Shown here: positions 18,207-28,231 of the stretch, piece by piece
Layout of the letters: each line of letters starts with the position of its first letter
Numbering within the stretch: position 1 is the stretch's first letter
Assembly: GCF_003435815.1 (NCBI RefSeq)
Contig: NZ_QTUV01000006.1
Span: 62,001 to 126,000 of the forward strand
Direction of reading: 5' to 3'
From: Dorea sp. AM10-31
GTDB taxonomy: Bacteria > Bacillota > Clostridia > Lachnospirales > Lachnospiraceae
Length of the DNA: 64,000 bases
Made by a program: the position numbers and the translations under genes
The notes under the pieces: generated by a model
Database searches by the model: none
Seen by the model: the letters and a program-made list of their open reading frames with translations, nothing else
What the model was told of the DNA's origin: nothing

Positions 18207-18246
18207 CGCCCCGCGATTTTTCAATCGCGGGGCGGCAGCTTCCTTT
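18190..18246 (-). terminator. Terminator of the mglBAC operon
   Basis: A perfect 23-base stem (18196-18218 with 18223-18245, core GAAGCTGCCGCCCCGCGATT) with a 4-base loop. Read on the minus strand it is followed by eight T residues, 33 bases after the mglC stop. Confidence 0.95.
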
Positions 18247-18278
18247 ATGTACATCCACTTAATGGAAGGACAATTTAA

Positions 18279-19931
18279 TTATTTCTTCTGGACATATTTC
18301 AGACAGTCAAGTGTTACGGCTGCAAGGATGATAATACCTTCGAAGATGAACTGAAGGTTTGTATCAATACCAAGGATTGTCAGAGAGTATGTAAGAGATG
18401 TGAAGATAAGTACACCAGTTACAACTCCGGAAATCTTACCGATACCACCAGTAAATGATACACCACCAACTACGCAGGCTGCAATGGCATCCATATCCCA
18501 TCCTTGTCCGTAAGCTGCACTACCTGAACCAACCATACGGTTACACTCAAGCCATGAACCAAATCCATAAAGGATACCAGCAAGGATAAATGCTCCCATT
18601 GTTACTTTGAATACGGAAATACCAGAAACTGCTGCTGCTTCCGGGTTTCCACCTACAGCGTAGAGGTTTTTACCAAATGTTGTTTTGTTCCAGATGAACC
18701 ATACGATTGCAACTGCAGCTACAGCCCAAAGTACGATTGTCGGGAATCTTCCAGCCTGTGGAATGAACATTTTCGGAATCTCTGAATCAATCGCACCGAA
18801 GGAAACACCTTTTGTTGCGTATGTTACAAGACCGAAGATGATAAGCATGTTCGCCATTGTAGAAATGAACGGATGCATCTTAAATCTTGCCATGAAGAAT
18901 CCAGCGATCATAGAGAATACAGTTGTCAGGATTACACAAACGCCTAATGCTAATAAAGCTTTCGGTACCGGAGCCATCTTTGAGAAGTCAAATACATGTC
19001 CGAATACTGTACCTGTGTTGATTCCGTTATGCATGATGATTGTAGATGTTACCATACCCATACCAACCATACGTCCTACGGAAAGGTCTGTACCTGTTAA
19101 GAGGATCAGTCCTGCAACACCAAGTGCTAAGAACATACGAGGTGAAGCCTGCTGTAAAATATTCAAAATGTTAGTTGCTGTAAATAACTGTGTATTCTTT
19201 ACGATTGGTGTAATGATACACAGAGCGATGAAGATTAAAATGATTACAATGTAAAGACCATTCTTGTATAAGAACTGTGCTACATTGAAAGAATATTTAT
19301 AGTTTTCAATCTTCTGTGCATACTGCTGAGAAAGTGTAAATTCAGACATTCTCAGAAGGTCGATCAAATGGAATTTGTGCATATATGCATCATGTTTTCT
19401 GTCTTTGATTTCCTGTACTCTTGACTCGTGAGTCATTTCCGCATCAAAGAGGTGATTCTTTAATACATATTTCTCAGCTTTAATCTCTTCAGAGTCTTTC
19501 AGAGCTGCAACTTTTTTCTTGTGCTCTTCCTGAAGTTTCATTTTAACCTTAGCGTATCTGCTCTCTTCGTCCTTCATCTCAGTTTCGCAGCTCTTAGCTA
19601 CGATATTATAATAGTCGTTATTATAATGTTTAGCGAGATATCCTTCAGCGTCAGCAATCAGCTTGTTGATCGTTGCTTTGTTTTTATTTTCAACAGCAAC
19701 TGCTTTTTCAAGCTCTTTCTTGCTGTTAGCAATAATCTTAGAACTCTCTTCTTTGCTTAAGTTTTTATCTTCTTTTGCGATTGCGATCTGGTTCTTTAAA
19801 GTATTCACTTTATCTGTACCTTCGATACGCAATTCGTCAATCTGTTTCTGAATCTTACCTACATATTCATCAATCGGTTGGAGAAGTTTCGCTTCTTCTT
19901 CAGCCGAGATAATAAAGCTCTTTTCTGCCAT
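18279..19931 (-). CDS. mglC: Galactose-type ABC transporter permease with long coiled-coil N-terminus
   Basis: 550 residues; family members are usually ~330-340. Residues ~225-550 are a typical BPD_transp_2 sugar permease (GVAGLILLTGTDLSVGRMVG, FISTMANMLIIFGL, GNPEAAAVSGI, DAIAACVVGGVSFTGGIGKI), with 8-10 membrane helices. Residues 1-~220 are soluble, Glu/Lys-rich and helical (KIQKQIDELRIEGTDKVNTL; SKKELEKAVAVENK; KMKLQEEHKKKVAALKDSE), so a cytoplasmic coiled coil precedes the first membrane helix. The start ATG at 19931 has GAGAGGAG upstream. It is third in the minus-strand mglBAC operon, 18 bases after mglA. The extension could recruit MglA, a scaffold or a regulator; its role is unknown to me. 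Confidence 0.9.
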   Translation of the reverse strand: MAEKSFIISAEEEAKLLQPIDEYVGKIQKQIDELRIEGTDKVNTLKNQIAIAKEDKNLSKEESSKIIANSKKELEKAVAVENKNKATINKLIADAEGYLAKHYNNDYYNIVAKSCETEMKDEESRYAKVKMKLQEEHKKKVAALKDSEEIKAEKYVLKNHLFDAEMTHESRVQEIKDRKHDAYMHKFHLIDLLRMSEFTLSQQYAQKIENYKYSFNVAQFLYKNGLYIVIILIFIALCIITPIVKNTQLFTATNILNILQQASPRMFLALGVAGLILLTGTDLSVGRMVGMGMVTSTIIMHNGINTGTVFGHVFDFSKMAPVPKALLALGVCVILTTVFSMIAGFFMARFKMHPFISTMANMLIIFGLVTYATKGVSFGAIDSEIPKMFIPQAGRFPTIVLWAVAAVAIVWFIWNKTTFGKNLYAVGGNPEAAAVSGISVFKVTMGAFILAGILYGFGSWLECNRMVGSGSAAYGQGWDMDAIAACVVGGVSFTGGIGKISGVVTGVLIFTSLTYSLTILGIDTNLQFIFEGIIILAAVTLDCLKYVQKK

Positions 19932-19949
19932 TTCTAATACTCCTCTCTG

Positions 19950-21458
19950 TTACAAATACTTCGCACTGAGTCTCAATAATTCTTCCTGATCTGTTTCCTT
20001 TGTATTAACAATACCTGCGAGACGTCCGTTGGACATAACTCCGATACGGTTTGTAATACCAAGGATCTCCGGCATCTCTGAGGAAACAACGATAATCGTC
20101 TTTCCCTGTTTTGCCATGTTAATGATCAGTTCGTAAATTTCATATTTTGCACCAACGTCGATACCTCTGGTCGGGTCATCCATCATGAATACCTGTGGTG
20201 AACGTTCTAGCCATTTTCCGAAGATCGCTTTCTGCTGGTTTCCTCCGGAAAGGTTTGAGATCATATCATCCGGTCCCATACATTTTGTATGCATAACCTT
20301 GATTTCCTCAGCAGTTGCACGTACCATTCTGTCATGTGATAATGCAATACCTTTTTTGTAATGATTCATGTTCGCGATCGTAGTGTTAAATGTAATATCG
20401 CCTTTCAGGAACAATCCGTTGGCCTTTCTTTCCTCTGTGATCAGAGCAAATCCGTGGTCCATTGCATCCTTAGGTGATGTAAAGTTCATAACTTTACCGT
20501 TGTATAATACATTTCCTTCTGCTCTTGTACGTATTCCGAAAATAGTTTCCAGAAGTTCTGTACGTCCGGCTCCAACCAGACCATAGAATCCAAAGATTTC
20601 TCCTTTTTTGATATCAAAGGAAATATTCTGAAGTTTTGGTGCATACTTTGTTGAAAGATTTTGTACAGAGAAAATGGTTTCTCCCGGTTCATTGTCAACA
20701 GGCGGGAATCTGTTATCCAGAGAACGACCAACCATGGCTGCAATCAATTCGTTCATATCTGTGTCCTTGCTCTCTTTTGTCATAACAAGGCTACCATCTC
20801 GCAGTACGGAGATCTCATCACAGATATTGAAAATTTCGTCCATCTTATGTGAAATATAGATCAGGGAAATTCCCTGTGCTTTCAGCTGACGCATCATTTT
20901 GAAAAGTTTTTCAACCTCTGGTGCTGTCAGGGATGATGTAGGCTCATCCAAAACGATTACCTTAGAATTATAAGAAATTGCTTTTGCAATCTCACACATC
21001 TGTCTCTGAGATACAGACATCTTCTTCATAGGCTGTGTCAGGTTTGCTGTGATTCCAAGCTTTCTGAACAACTGTGCTGTTTCTTTTTTCATTCTTCCCT
21101 CGTCGATAACTCCAAGTGAATTCTTTGGATATCGACCAAGGAACATATTGTCAATAACGCTTCTTTCAAGACACTGGTTCAACTCCTGATGTACCATCGC
21201 TACACCGTTCTCCAGTGCATCCTTCGGTCCTGAGAAGTTTACTTCTTTGCCATCTAATATTATTGTCCCCTCATCTTTCTGATAAGTTCCAAAGAGACAT
21301 TTCATCATCGTCGATTTTCCGGCACCGTTTTCACCCATAAGTCCCATAATGGTTCCAGGTTTCACATTCATGTTGATACCCTTCAGTACTTTATTTCTAC
21401 CGAATGATTTACTCATGCCATTAATCGATAAGATGTATTTATTCTTATCTTCTGTCAT
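19950..21458 (-). CDS. mglA: Galactose-type ABC transporter ATP-binding protein (two ATPase domains)
   Basis: 502 residues, the normal length for MglA/RbsA-type fused ATPases. First domain: Walker A GENGAGKST, signature MSVSQRQMCEIAKA, Walker B VIVLDEPTSSL. Second domain: degenerate Walker A GLVGAGRTE, signature NLSGGNQQKAIFGKWL, Walker B VFMMDDPTRGIDVG. It energises uptake through MglC. The ATG at 21458 has AAGGAAG upstream (minus strand). It sits between mglB and mglC, with 88 bases to mglB. Nothing unusual was seen, in contrast to its two partners. Confidence 0.96.
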   Translation of the reverse strand: MTEDKNKYILSINGMSKSFGRNKVLKGINMNVKPGTIMGLMGENGAGKSTMMKCLFGTYQKDEGTIILDGKEVNFSGPKDALENGVAMVHQELNQCLERSVIDNMFLGRYPKNSLGVIDEGRMKKETAQLFRKLGITANLTQPMKKMSVSQRQMCEIAKAISYNSKVIVLDEPTSSLTAPEVEKLFKMMRQLKAQGISLIYISHKMDEIFNICDEISVLRDGSLVMTKESKDTDMNELIAAMVGRSLDNRFPPVDNEPGETIFSVQNLSTKYAPKLQNISFDIKKGEIFGFYGLVGAGRTELLETIFGIRTRAEGNVLYNGKVMNFTSPKDAMDHGFALITEERKANGLFLKGDITFNTTIANMNHYKKGIALSHDRMVRATAEEIKVMHTKCMGPDDMISNLSGGNQQKAIFGKWLERSPQVFMMDDPTRGIDVGAKYEIYELIINMAKQGKTIIVVSSEMPEILGITNRIGVMSNGRLAGIVNTKETDQEELLRLSAKYL

Positions 21459-21546
21459 AGCTCTGCTTCCTTTTCTTATTGAAAGAGAGGTATCATCACT
21501 GACACCCCTCTATTGTTTCATTCATTTACCAGTTTACGAACTTTAA

Positions 21547-22818
21547 TTATTTGAGAAGTTCTGTGTATGAAGATGCATTGTCTGTTTTAACCATGTTAAT
21601 TGCAAATGCGTCATACTCGTCTGGGTTTCCAAGACGGTTTGTGATGTTAGACTCTGTCTGTCCATCTCCACCGATGTAGTCAACTTTCAGATTGAGAAGG
21701 TCATCGTAGTTCTCAAGAAGCGGCTGATATGTTGAGCTTAAGAAGTTATCTGAAGCATTGTAGATGTTAAGCCATACTTTCTTTTCTGGGCTCTTCTTAG
21801 CATCAAGCTGGTTAGCAACTTTTTTGTATACTACTGTTGAATCTGTAAAGTCTTTATAGTTATCAGCTGTTACAGCAATGTTTAATGCGTAGTAAGATCT
21901 CTCTTCTTCGCTATATCTGTAATCTTCGCCTTCTTTCAGACAGTTACCAGCATCATCTTTTGTTCCGATACCTGTGTTAATGTCTACTCCGTCAAGAGCG
22001 TTACGAAGAACTCTCAGTGTCAGGTACGCCTGAACGTCTGCATGCTGAGAAATTGTTCCGCCGTATCCTTCTGCGATAGCTGCTACAGCGTCACTGTTTG
22101 CATCGTATCCGAATGTAGGTACTTTGTTTTTCTTAGCCCATGCGTTGAACATTGACATTCCCATACCATCGTTGTTAGAAACAACTACGTCGATCTTATC
22201 TCCGAAAGAAGCTTTCCATGTTCCGATAGCGTTACCTGCTGTAGCGGCATCCCATGTAGCTCCTGCTGCATTCTTCATTTCCTGAGAAGCAAGCTCACGA
22301 ACTGTGTATTTCTTTCCATTAACTTCAAGTGTTGCGTCTTTAACAATTTTAGATTTTCCATCTACGTTTGTTCCAGCTGGTTTAGAGTTGATTTCTTTCT
22401 TCTCTTCAATACCTGTTCCGAGTGCTTTACGAACTCCACGTGTACGAGCGATTGAATCGTTGTGTCCGATATCACCGATTGCAAGAACATATCCGATAAC
22501 TCCGTCACCGTTTCTATCGATCTTGTCGATGTTAGCTTTGATGTAATCAAGAACCATCTGTCCCTGAAGTTCAGCTCCCTGGTTAGCATCGAAACCTACA
22601 TAGTAAGTATTTTTGTTGAAGCTAAGAGCATCTTTGTCAAGCTCTCCTGTTGAGCTGTTAGATGGCTGACGGTTAAACCAGCAAAGTGGTTTGTCCTTGT
22701 TCGCTACCTTAGTGTCAGATGAGTCTGAAGATCCTGAAGATCCTGAAGATCCACATCCTGCCAATGATAATGCGAGTATTACTGCCATCATTGATGCAAC
22801 TACTTTTCTTTTTTTCAT
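21547..22818 (-). CDS. mglB: Galactose-binding lipoprotein of the Mgl transporter, circularly permuted
   Basis: 423 residues with a lipoprotein signal (ALSLAGCGSSG, Cys22) and a Ser/Gly linker. The mature sequence starts where the middle of MglB should be: PLCWFNRQPS (Asn49), TYYVGFDANQGAELQGQMV, GHNDSIAR (His119, Asp121, Arg125), ATWDAATA (Trp189), VVSNNDG (Asn215), FGYDANS (Asp239), TISQHADVQ. After the normal C-terminus and a short linker (near 328-345) come the canonical first ~80 residues: VWLNIYNASDNF (Asp357, Phe359) through AFAINMVKTDN, ending at LLK. A ~40-residue insert (about 138-182) is also present. MglB normally delivers glucose or galactose to MglAC. Strong RBS GGGAGG precedes the ATG at 22818. 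Confidence 0.9.
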   Translation of the reverse strand: MKKRKVVASMMAVILALSLAGCGSSGSSGSSDSSDTKVANKDKPLCWFNRQPSNSSTGELDKDALSFNKNTYYVGFDANQGAELQGQMVLDYIKANIDKIDRNGDGVIGYVLAIGDIGHNDSIARTRGVRKALGTGIEEKKEINSKPAGTNVDGKSKIVKDATLEVNGKKYTVRELASQEMKNAAGATWDAATAGNAIGTWKASFGDKIDVVVSNNDGMGMSMFNAWAKKNKVPTFGYDANSDAVAAIAEGYGGTISQHADVQAYLTLRVLRNALDGVDINTGIGTKDDAGNCLKEGEDYRYSEEERSYYALNIAVTADNYKDFTDSTVVYKKVANQLDAKKSPEKKVWLNIYNASDNFLSSTYQPLLENYDDLLNLKVDYIGGDGQTESNITNRLGNPDEYDAFAINMVKTDNASSYTELLK

Positions 22819-22963
22819 TGTTGTTTTCCTCCCGTTTTGTGAAATTTGTTTTAAAACATGTCTTTCTTAATGACTGACCTTAGTATAATCACCAAAGGAG
22901 GAAAATAAAATAGAATATTTTTGGATTAAGTATTAATTTTCTCTGATTTTCAATAAAAAATTT

Positions 22964-23479
22964 ATGCATGTTGTTTATTCGTTTTTTTCATTTATTATAG
23001 AAAGTTTACGTCTACAGCTCGCTGTATATCGTAGCGCAAAAGTGGAAGAACAGTATCCGAATATTTTGTTCGCAAAAGATGGAGAAATATATAATTTTCA
23101 TGGAAAGAAAGTGATGCCAATCGGTGGTGCATACAGCGTTGACAAATATTATAGGATACGAAACGGATTACCATGGTTTGAATCAGAACAGCCGGATGAA
23201 GTGATAAAAGAATATGTGGAACAGCAGTTAGATAAAGCCAAGTGGAATGTGGATATCGTACTCTCGCATACAGTACCGATTGAAGCGGAACCAGTGTGGG
23301 CGTTTATTCCAGGGCTTGATCAATCAGCAGTGGACAAGACAACGGAAAAATGGCTACAGAAGATTTATGACAGGTTAGATTTTACAGAGTGGTATGCGGG
23401 ACATTACCATGTAGAAAGTGAGGAGTGTGGAATACGAATTATGTATGAAGATTATGATGAAATTTGTGCTGAAGGGTAA
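22964..23479 (+). pseudogene. C-terminal fragment of a metallophosphoesterase
   Basis: 171 codons. Residues ~30-168 (YPNILFAKDGEIYNFHGKKV, MPIGGAYSVDKYYRIRNGLP, LSHTVPIEA, WYAGHYHVE) match the C-terminal half of calcineurin-like phosphoesterases, including the LSHTVP and GHYH metal-ligand region. The N-terminal metal motifs (DxH, GDxxD, GNHD) are missing, the first ~28 residues look unrelated, and no ribosome-binding site precedes the ATG. It is therefore a truncated gene, starting just beyond the mgl promoter region. Confidence 0.75.
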
Positions 23480-23535
23480 AAGAATGGTTTGCTGATTTGA
23501 AAAATATAAGTTTATAGATGAAGGGGGATTTTTTA

Positions 23536-24018
23536 ATGATATATCTCAGCAGTTTTAAATTAAGTGACAGAAGCATTAAAAATCCTAATATATATCCATA
23601 TAATGTGTTTCATCGAAAAGACATAGATCCGTTCATATTTGCACCAATCACCGTGTTATATGGGAATAATGGTTCTGGAAAATCTATTATTTTGAATATC
23701 ATAGCAAATAAACTCATGCTAACAGGGAAAGAGTATGCGATCAGTAATTCTTTTGGAATTGTGGACTATTGCGGAAAATTTTCATCAGAGTGCCAGTTTA
23801 GTTATGGAGAGGATGAATTTGGCAATGCATTTAGGAGATTTCCTGAAAACAGCAGATTTATCAAGAGTGAGGATATCCTGTATGAAATTAAAAAAATACA
23901 GCAAAGACAGATTCTTTCTGATGGTATGGAATATGATTATATAAAAAATGGACATTCACAAAAAAGAAGCCGCTTTCTTGTTGCTTTTCAGTCAACTGAT
24001 ATGCTCCCTTCTAAGTAG
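23536..24018 (+). pseudogene. N-terminal fragment of an AAA/ABC-type ATPase
   Basis: From ATG 23536 (AAGGGGG about 8 bases upstream) the frame gives IYLSSFKLSD and a Walker A in VLYGNNGSGKSIILNIIANK (near residue 47), typical of small SMC/RecF-like ATPases of ~220-250 residues. It runs into the inverted-repeat element at 23997 and stops there; the last residues (TDMLPSK) are encoded by that element. The signature motif and Walker B are absent, so the product is probably inactive. Confidence 0.75.
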
Positions 24019-24064
24019 ACAAGAGAAATAATAAAATCTTGTTTATTTAGAAGGGAGCATATCA
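23997..24064. mobile_element. 68-base inverted-repeat element, collapsed IS or MITE-like
   Basis: TGATATGCTCCCTTCTAA (23997-24014) and its exact reverse complement TTAGAAGGGAGCATATCA (24047-24064) bracket 32 bases; inner TAGACAAG and CTTGTTTA extend the pairing. The words resemble the ends of IS3-family elements of Clostridia (from memory). No transposase remains and no clear target duplication is visible. It interrupts the ATPase gene. Confidence 0.65.
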
Positions 24065-25447
<1,383 letters not shown>

Positions 25448-25592
25448 AATGGATAGAGATGTCGCTGGTACTCCACAATGCACTTGAAGTGAGAATGTGT
25501 CAGGCTACATTTTCTATGCGGCAATTTCCACAAAAACGACAAGCCAATTTAGTAAACATTTCATGAAAATAGTTTTCTTTAAGTAAAAGTTT

Positions 25593-25632
25593 GCGTAAAA
25601 ATATTGACTAAATATTTTTACGCTGATATATT
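25593..25632 (+). promoter_or_regulatory. Promoter with overlapping operator for the GH42 gene
   Basis: TTGACT (25604-25609), a 17-base spacer and TATATT (25627-25632) form a good sigma-A promoter. GCGTAAAAATA (25593-25603) and TATTTTTACGC (25613-25623) are a perfect 11-base inverted repeat enclosing the -35 box, a likely LacI-family operator. Further out, ATTTAGTAAA (25547-25556) and its exact complement TTTACTAAAT (25712-25721) flank the promoter. Confidence 0.85.
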
Positions 25633-25734
25633 CATTTCACAAGATACGAAAAATAAACGCAATAAAACAAAAGAAAATGCGTAAAAACGTATGGAAAAGC
25701 GAAAGCAAAACTTTACTAAATAAGGAGTAGAGGG

Positions 25735-25790
25735 ATGGAGAAACTTATAAAATGATTCGTGACGAACTTCGTAAGAGAAAGGAACAGTAA
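25735..25790 (+). other. Two tiny leader frames before the GH42 gene
   Basis: AAGGAG (25722-25727) is ideally placed for ATG 25735, which encodes only MEKLIK; a second frame (ATG 25752, MIRDELRKRKEQ) overlaps it and ends one base before the GH42 ATG. They may couple translation or be remnants of a lost upstream gene. Confidence 0.35.
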
Positions 25791-25791
25791 T

Positions 25792-27747
25792 ATGTGGCGT
25801 GGAGTTGATTATTATCCGGAACAGTGGGATGAGGCTTTTTTAGAAGAAGATTTGGAAAATATCTGTGAGCTTGGATGCAATGTGATCCGTATCGCAGAGT
25901 TCGCATGGCATCTGATGGAAAAAACAGAAGGAAATTATGATTTTTCCTTTTTTGACCGTGTAATTGAAAAGGCAAAAGAAAAAGGTCTGAAGGTGATCAT
26001 GGGAACTCCGACAGCGACCATTCCGGCATGGCTTGTGAAAAAGCATCCGGATATCCTGTCAGAGTTTGAAGACGGAACCGTCCGCACTTTTGGTGGACGC
26101 CATGTATATTGCTTTAACAGCGATGTGATGTATGAGTACTCAGAGAAGATCATCCGCGCACAGGCTGAGCATTATAAAAATGAAGATGCGATCGTGGCAT
26201 GGCAGATTGACAATGAGCTGGGACATGAAGACAGTGACATCTGCTACTGTCCGAAATGCCGCTGCGCATTTCAGGGATTCCTTGAGCAGAAATTCGAGGG
26301 AAATATTGATAAGTTGAACGAAATTTACGGAACCACATTCTGGTCACAGGAATACAACGGATTTGATGAGATCCCACTTCCATCCAAGACCATAACCACA
26401 CACAATCCGGCACTTCGTCTGGACTGGGAAAGATTCCGCAGCGAAAGCATTGTAAAATTTGCAAACTTCCAGACAGCGCTTCTTAAGGAAATCATTCCAG
26501 ATGCGGTTGTGATGCATGACTTCCCGGGCGGAGGACTTGGAAAGCACGTAGATTATTCAGAAGTTGCAAAGAATCTGGATGTGGTAGCTTATAACAATTA
26601 CCCGGTATGGGGTGGGCAGAAAGAGCCGCTTCCTGCAAATGAAATTGCATTTGGACTGGATTATATCCGTGGGCTCAAACGGGAAAACTTCTGGATCACA
26701 GAAGCGATCATGGGAGCACAGGGACATGATGTAACCGGATTTGCTCCACGCCCGAATCAGGCAAAGCTCTGGTCTTATCAGAGTATGGCGAGAGGTTGCG
26801 AATCGCTGATGTATTTCCGATACAGAGGTGCAACAAAAGGGGCAGAGCAGTTCTGTTATGGAATCTTGGATGCAGATAATGTTAAACGTAGAAAGTTTCA
26901 CGAAGTACAGGGATTCTTTAATGAGATTAGGAATTACGAAAAAGAACTGAGCGCACCGGTTAAAAGTGAAGTTGCAATCGTATATGATTATGATTCGCTT
27001 GCAGCATTCCGTATCCAGAGACAAAGTTTCCTTCTCGACTGCGAAGCAGAGATGAAGAAGTTCCATAAAGTATTCTTTGATGCAAATGTTCCGGTGGATG
27101 TGATTTCGGCGGGAAGTACTCTTTCTGGTTACAAGATCGTGATTCTTCCACAGATGATCATTGCGAAACCGGATTTCCAGAAGCAGGTGAAAGAATTTAC
27201 CGAGAACGGCGGAACGCTGGTTCTGACTTTCCGTGATTTTGTAAAAGATGAAAATAACAATCTGTTGTTTAAAAAGGTACTTCCGGTTGACTTTGATGAG
27301 TTTGCGGGAATCTATGTGACAGAGACGGAAAGTCTTCAGGAAGGACAGGAATTCCCGCTTGCAGGCGAAGAAGATTTCAGTTGTACACAGGGAGAGGGAG
27401 GAATTTTCCGTGACCTGCTCAGTGTGACAGATGCAGAAGTGCTGTTCCGCTACAATGATGTATTCTTCAAGGACTACGCAGCAGTGACAAAGAAGAAGCA
27501 GAAAGATGGATATGTATATTACCTTGGATGCGGATTGGATGAAACTATTTTAAAACAGCTTCTCAAGAAAATGGCAGACGAACAGGGAATCATATCTGAG
27601 CATTCAACTGATGGCGTTGAGATCGTATACCGAGAGAGCGAAGACAGAAAGATTAAGATCACCATGAACCACAATGCATTCGAGGTGCAAAATGCAGGTG
27701 TGACATTGGCGCCGTTTGAATGCAAGGTGGAAGAAGTTCGGAAATAA
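25792..27747 (+). CDS. GH42 beta-galactosidase
   Basis: 651 residues from ATG 25792 (AGAAAGGAAC upstream); the frame extends to a GTG at 25759 but that segment overlaps leader frames. The GH42 catalytic barrel is clear: WQIDNELGH supplies the acid/base Glu142 and FWITEAIMG the nucleophile Glu304. Cys107 and the CYCPKC cluster (151, 153, 156) match the metal-binding cysteines known in this family. A trimerisation domain (about 390-590) and a small beta-sandwich end follow. There is no signal peptide, so it hydrolyses internalised beta-galactosides in the cytoplasm. With the LacI regulator and the Mgl transporter it makes a galactoside-use locus. Confidence 0.95.
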   Translation: MWRGVDYYPEQWDEAFLEEDLENICELGCNVIRIAEFAWHLMEKTEGNYDFSFFDRVIEKAKEKGLKVIMGTPTATIPAWLVKKHPDILSEFEDGTVRTFGGRHVYCFNSDVMYEYSEKIIRAQAEHYKNEDAIVAWQIDNELGHEDSDICYCPKCRCAFQGFLEQKFEGNIDKLNEIYGTTFWSQEYNGFDEIPLPSKTITTHNPALRLDWERFRSESIVKFANFQTALLKEIIPDAVVMHDFPGGGLGKHVDYSEVAKNLDVVAYNNYPVWGGQKEPLPANEIAFGLDYIRGLKRENFWITEAIMGAQGHDVTGFAPRPNQAKLWSYQSMARGCESLMYFRYRGATKGAEQFCYGILDADNVKRRKFHEVQGFFNEIRNYEKELSAPVKSEVAIVYDYDSLAAFRIQRQSFLLDCEAEMKKFHKVFFDANVPVDVISAGSTLSGYKIVILPQMIIAKPDFQKQVKEFTENGGTLVLTFRDFVKDENNNLLFKKVLPVDFDEFAGIYVTETESLQEGQEFPLAGEEDFSCTQGEGGIFRDLLSVTDAEVLFRYNDVFFKDYAAVTKKKQKDGYVYYLGCGLDETILKQLLKKMADEQGIISEHSTDGVEIVYRESEDRKIKITMNHNAFEVQNAGVTLAPFECKVEEVRK

Positions 27748-27847
27748 GTAGGATTTTTTGACAGAGAACAGTGGATTTGGTATTGTTTAAAAGATGGAAA
27801 ATCTGACAGACGAGAAAATGAATCGGCAATATAGAAATAAAATAATG

Positions 27848-27882
27848 AGAAGTGGGTTGCGTCTGGTAATCCGCTTCTTTTC
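27848..27882 (+). terminator. Terminator after the GH42 gene
   Basis: AGAAGTGG pairs with CCGCTTCT (one G-T pair) around a 15-base loop, followed by TTTCCC. The T-run is short, so its strength is uncertain. Confidence 0.55.
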
Positions 27883-28231
27883 CCACGCATATTTGCGTAA
27901 GTAACGACAGCATACATCATGATTAAGGGATGGGGAAAAAGCCTTGATTTTAATGGGTTTCTTGGATGAAAACGTAAAATTTACACCTTATTTACACCTT
28001 TGGAAGATCGGACCGGTAGTCAAGACATGTGGAGACTGAAAGAGATATGTTCTGAAAATTTGGAATTGATGAATGCTGGCATAATTTTAAGGAACAATGG
28101 GAAGTTGCCGATTTTTTACAAAAGAAATCTTGACAGTAACATTGAATGCTGAACAATAATGTTAACAGAACCCACCACGTCTCTGATTTTTATGCGCAAC
28201 CCGGTGGGACTTTTTATTTGTGGATTATTTT
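27883..28231 (+). other. Intergenic stretch with no gene; candidate promoter and hairpin
   Basis: I see no convincing coding frame. TTGACA (28130-28135) precedes an A/T-rich AATAAT at a poor spacing of 19, with an AACATT/AATGTT inverted repeat around it. CCCACC (28171-28176) can pair with GGTGGG (28203-28208) before ACTTTTTATTT, a weak terminator or attenuator ahead of the small frames at 28232. The A/T-rich ATTTACACCTTATTTACACC near 27980 is a short direct repeat. Confidence 0.4.
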
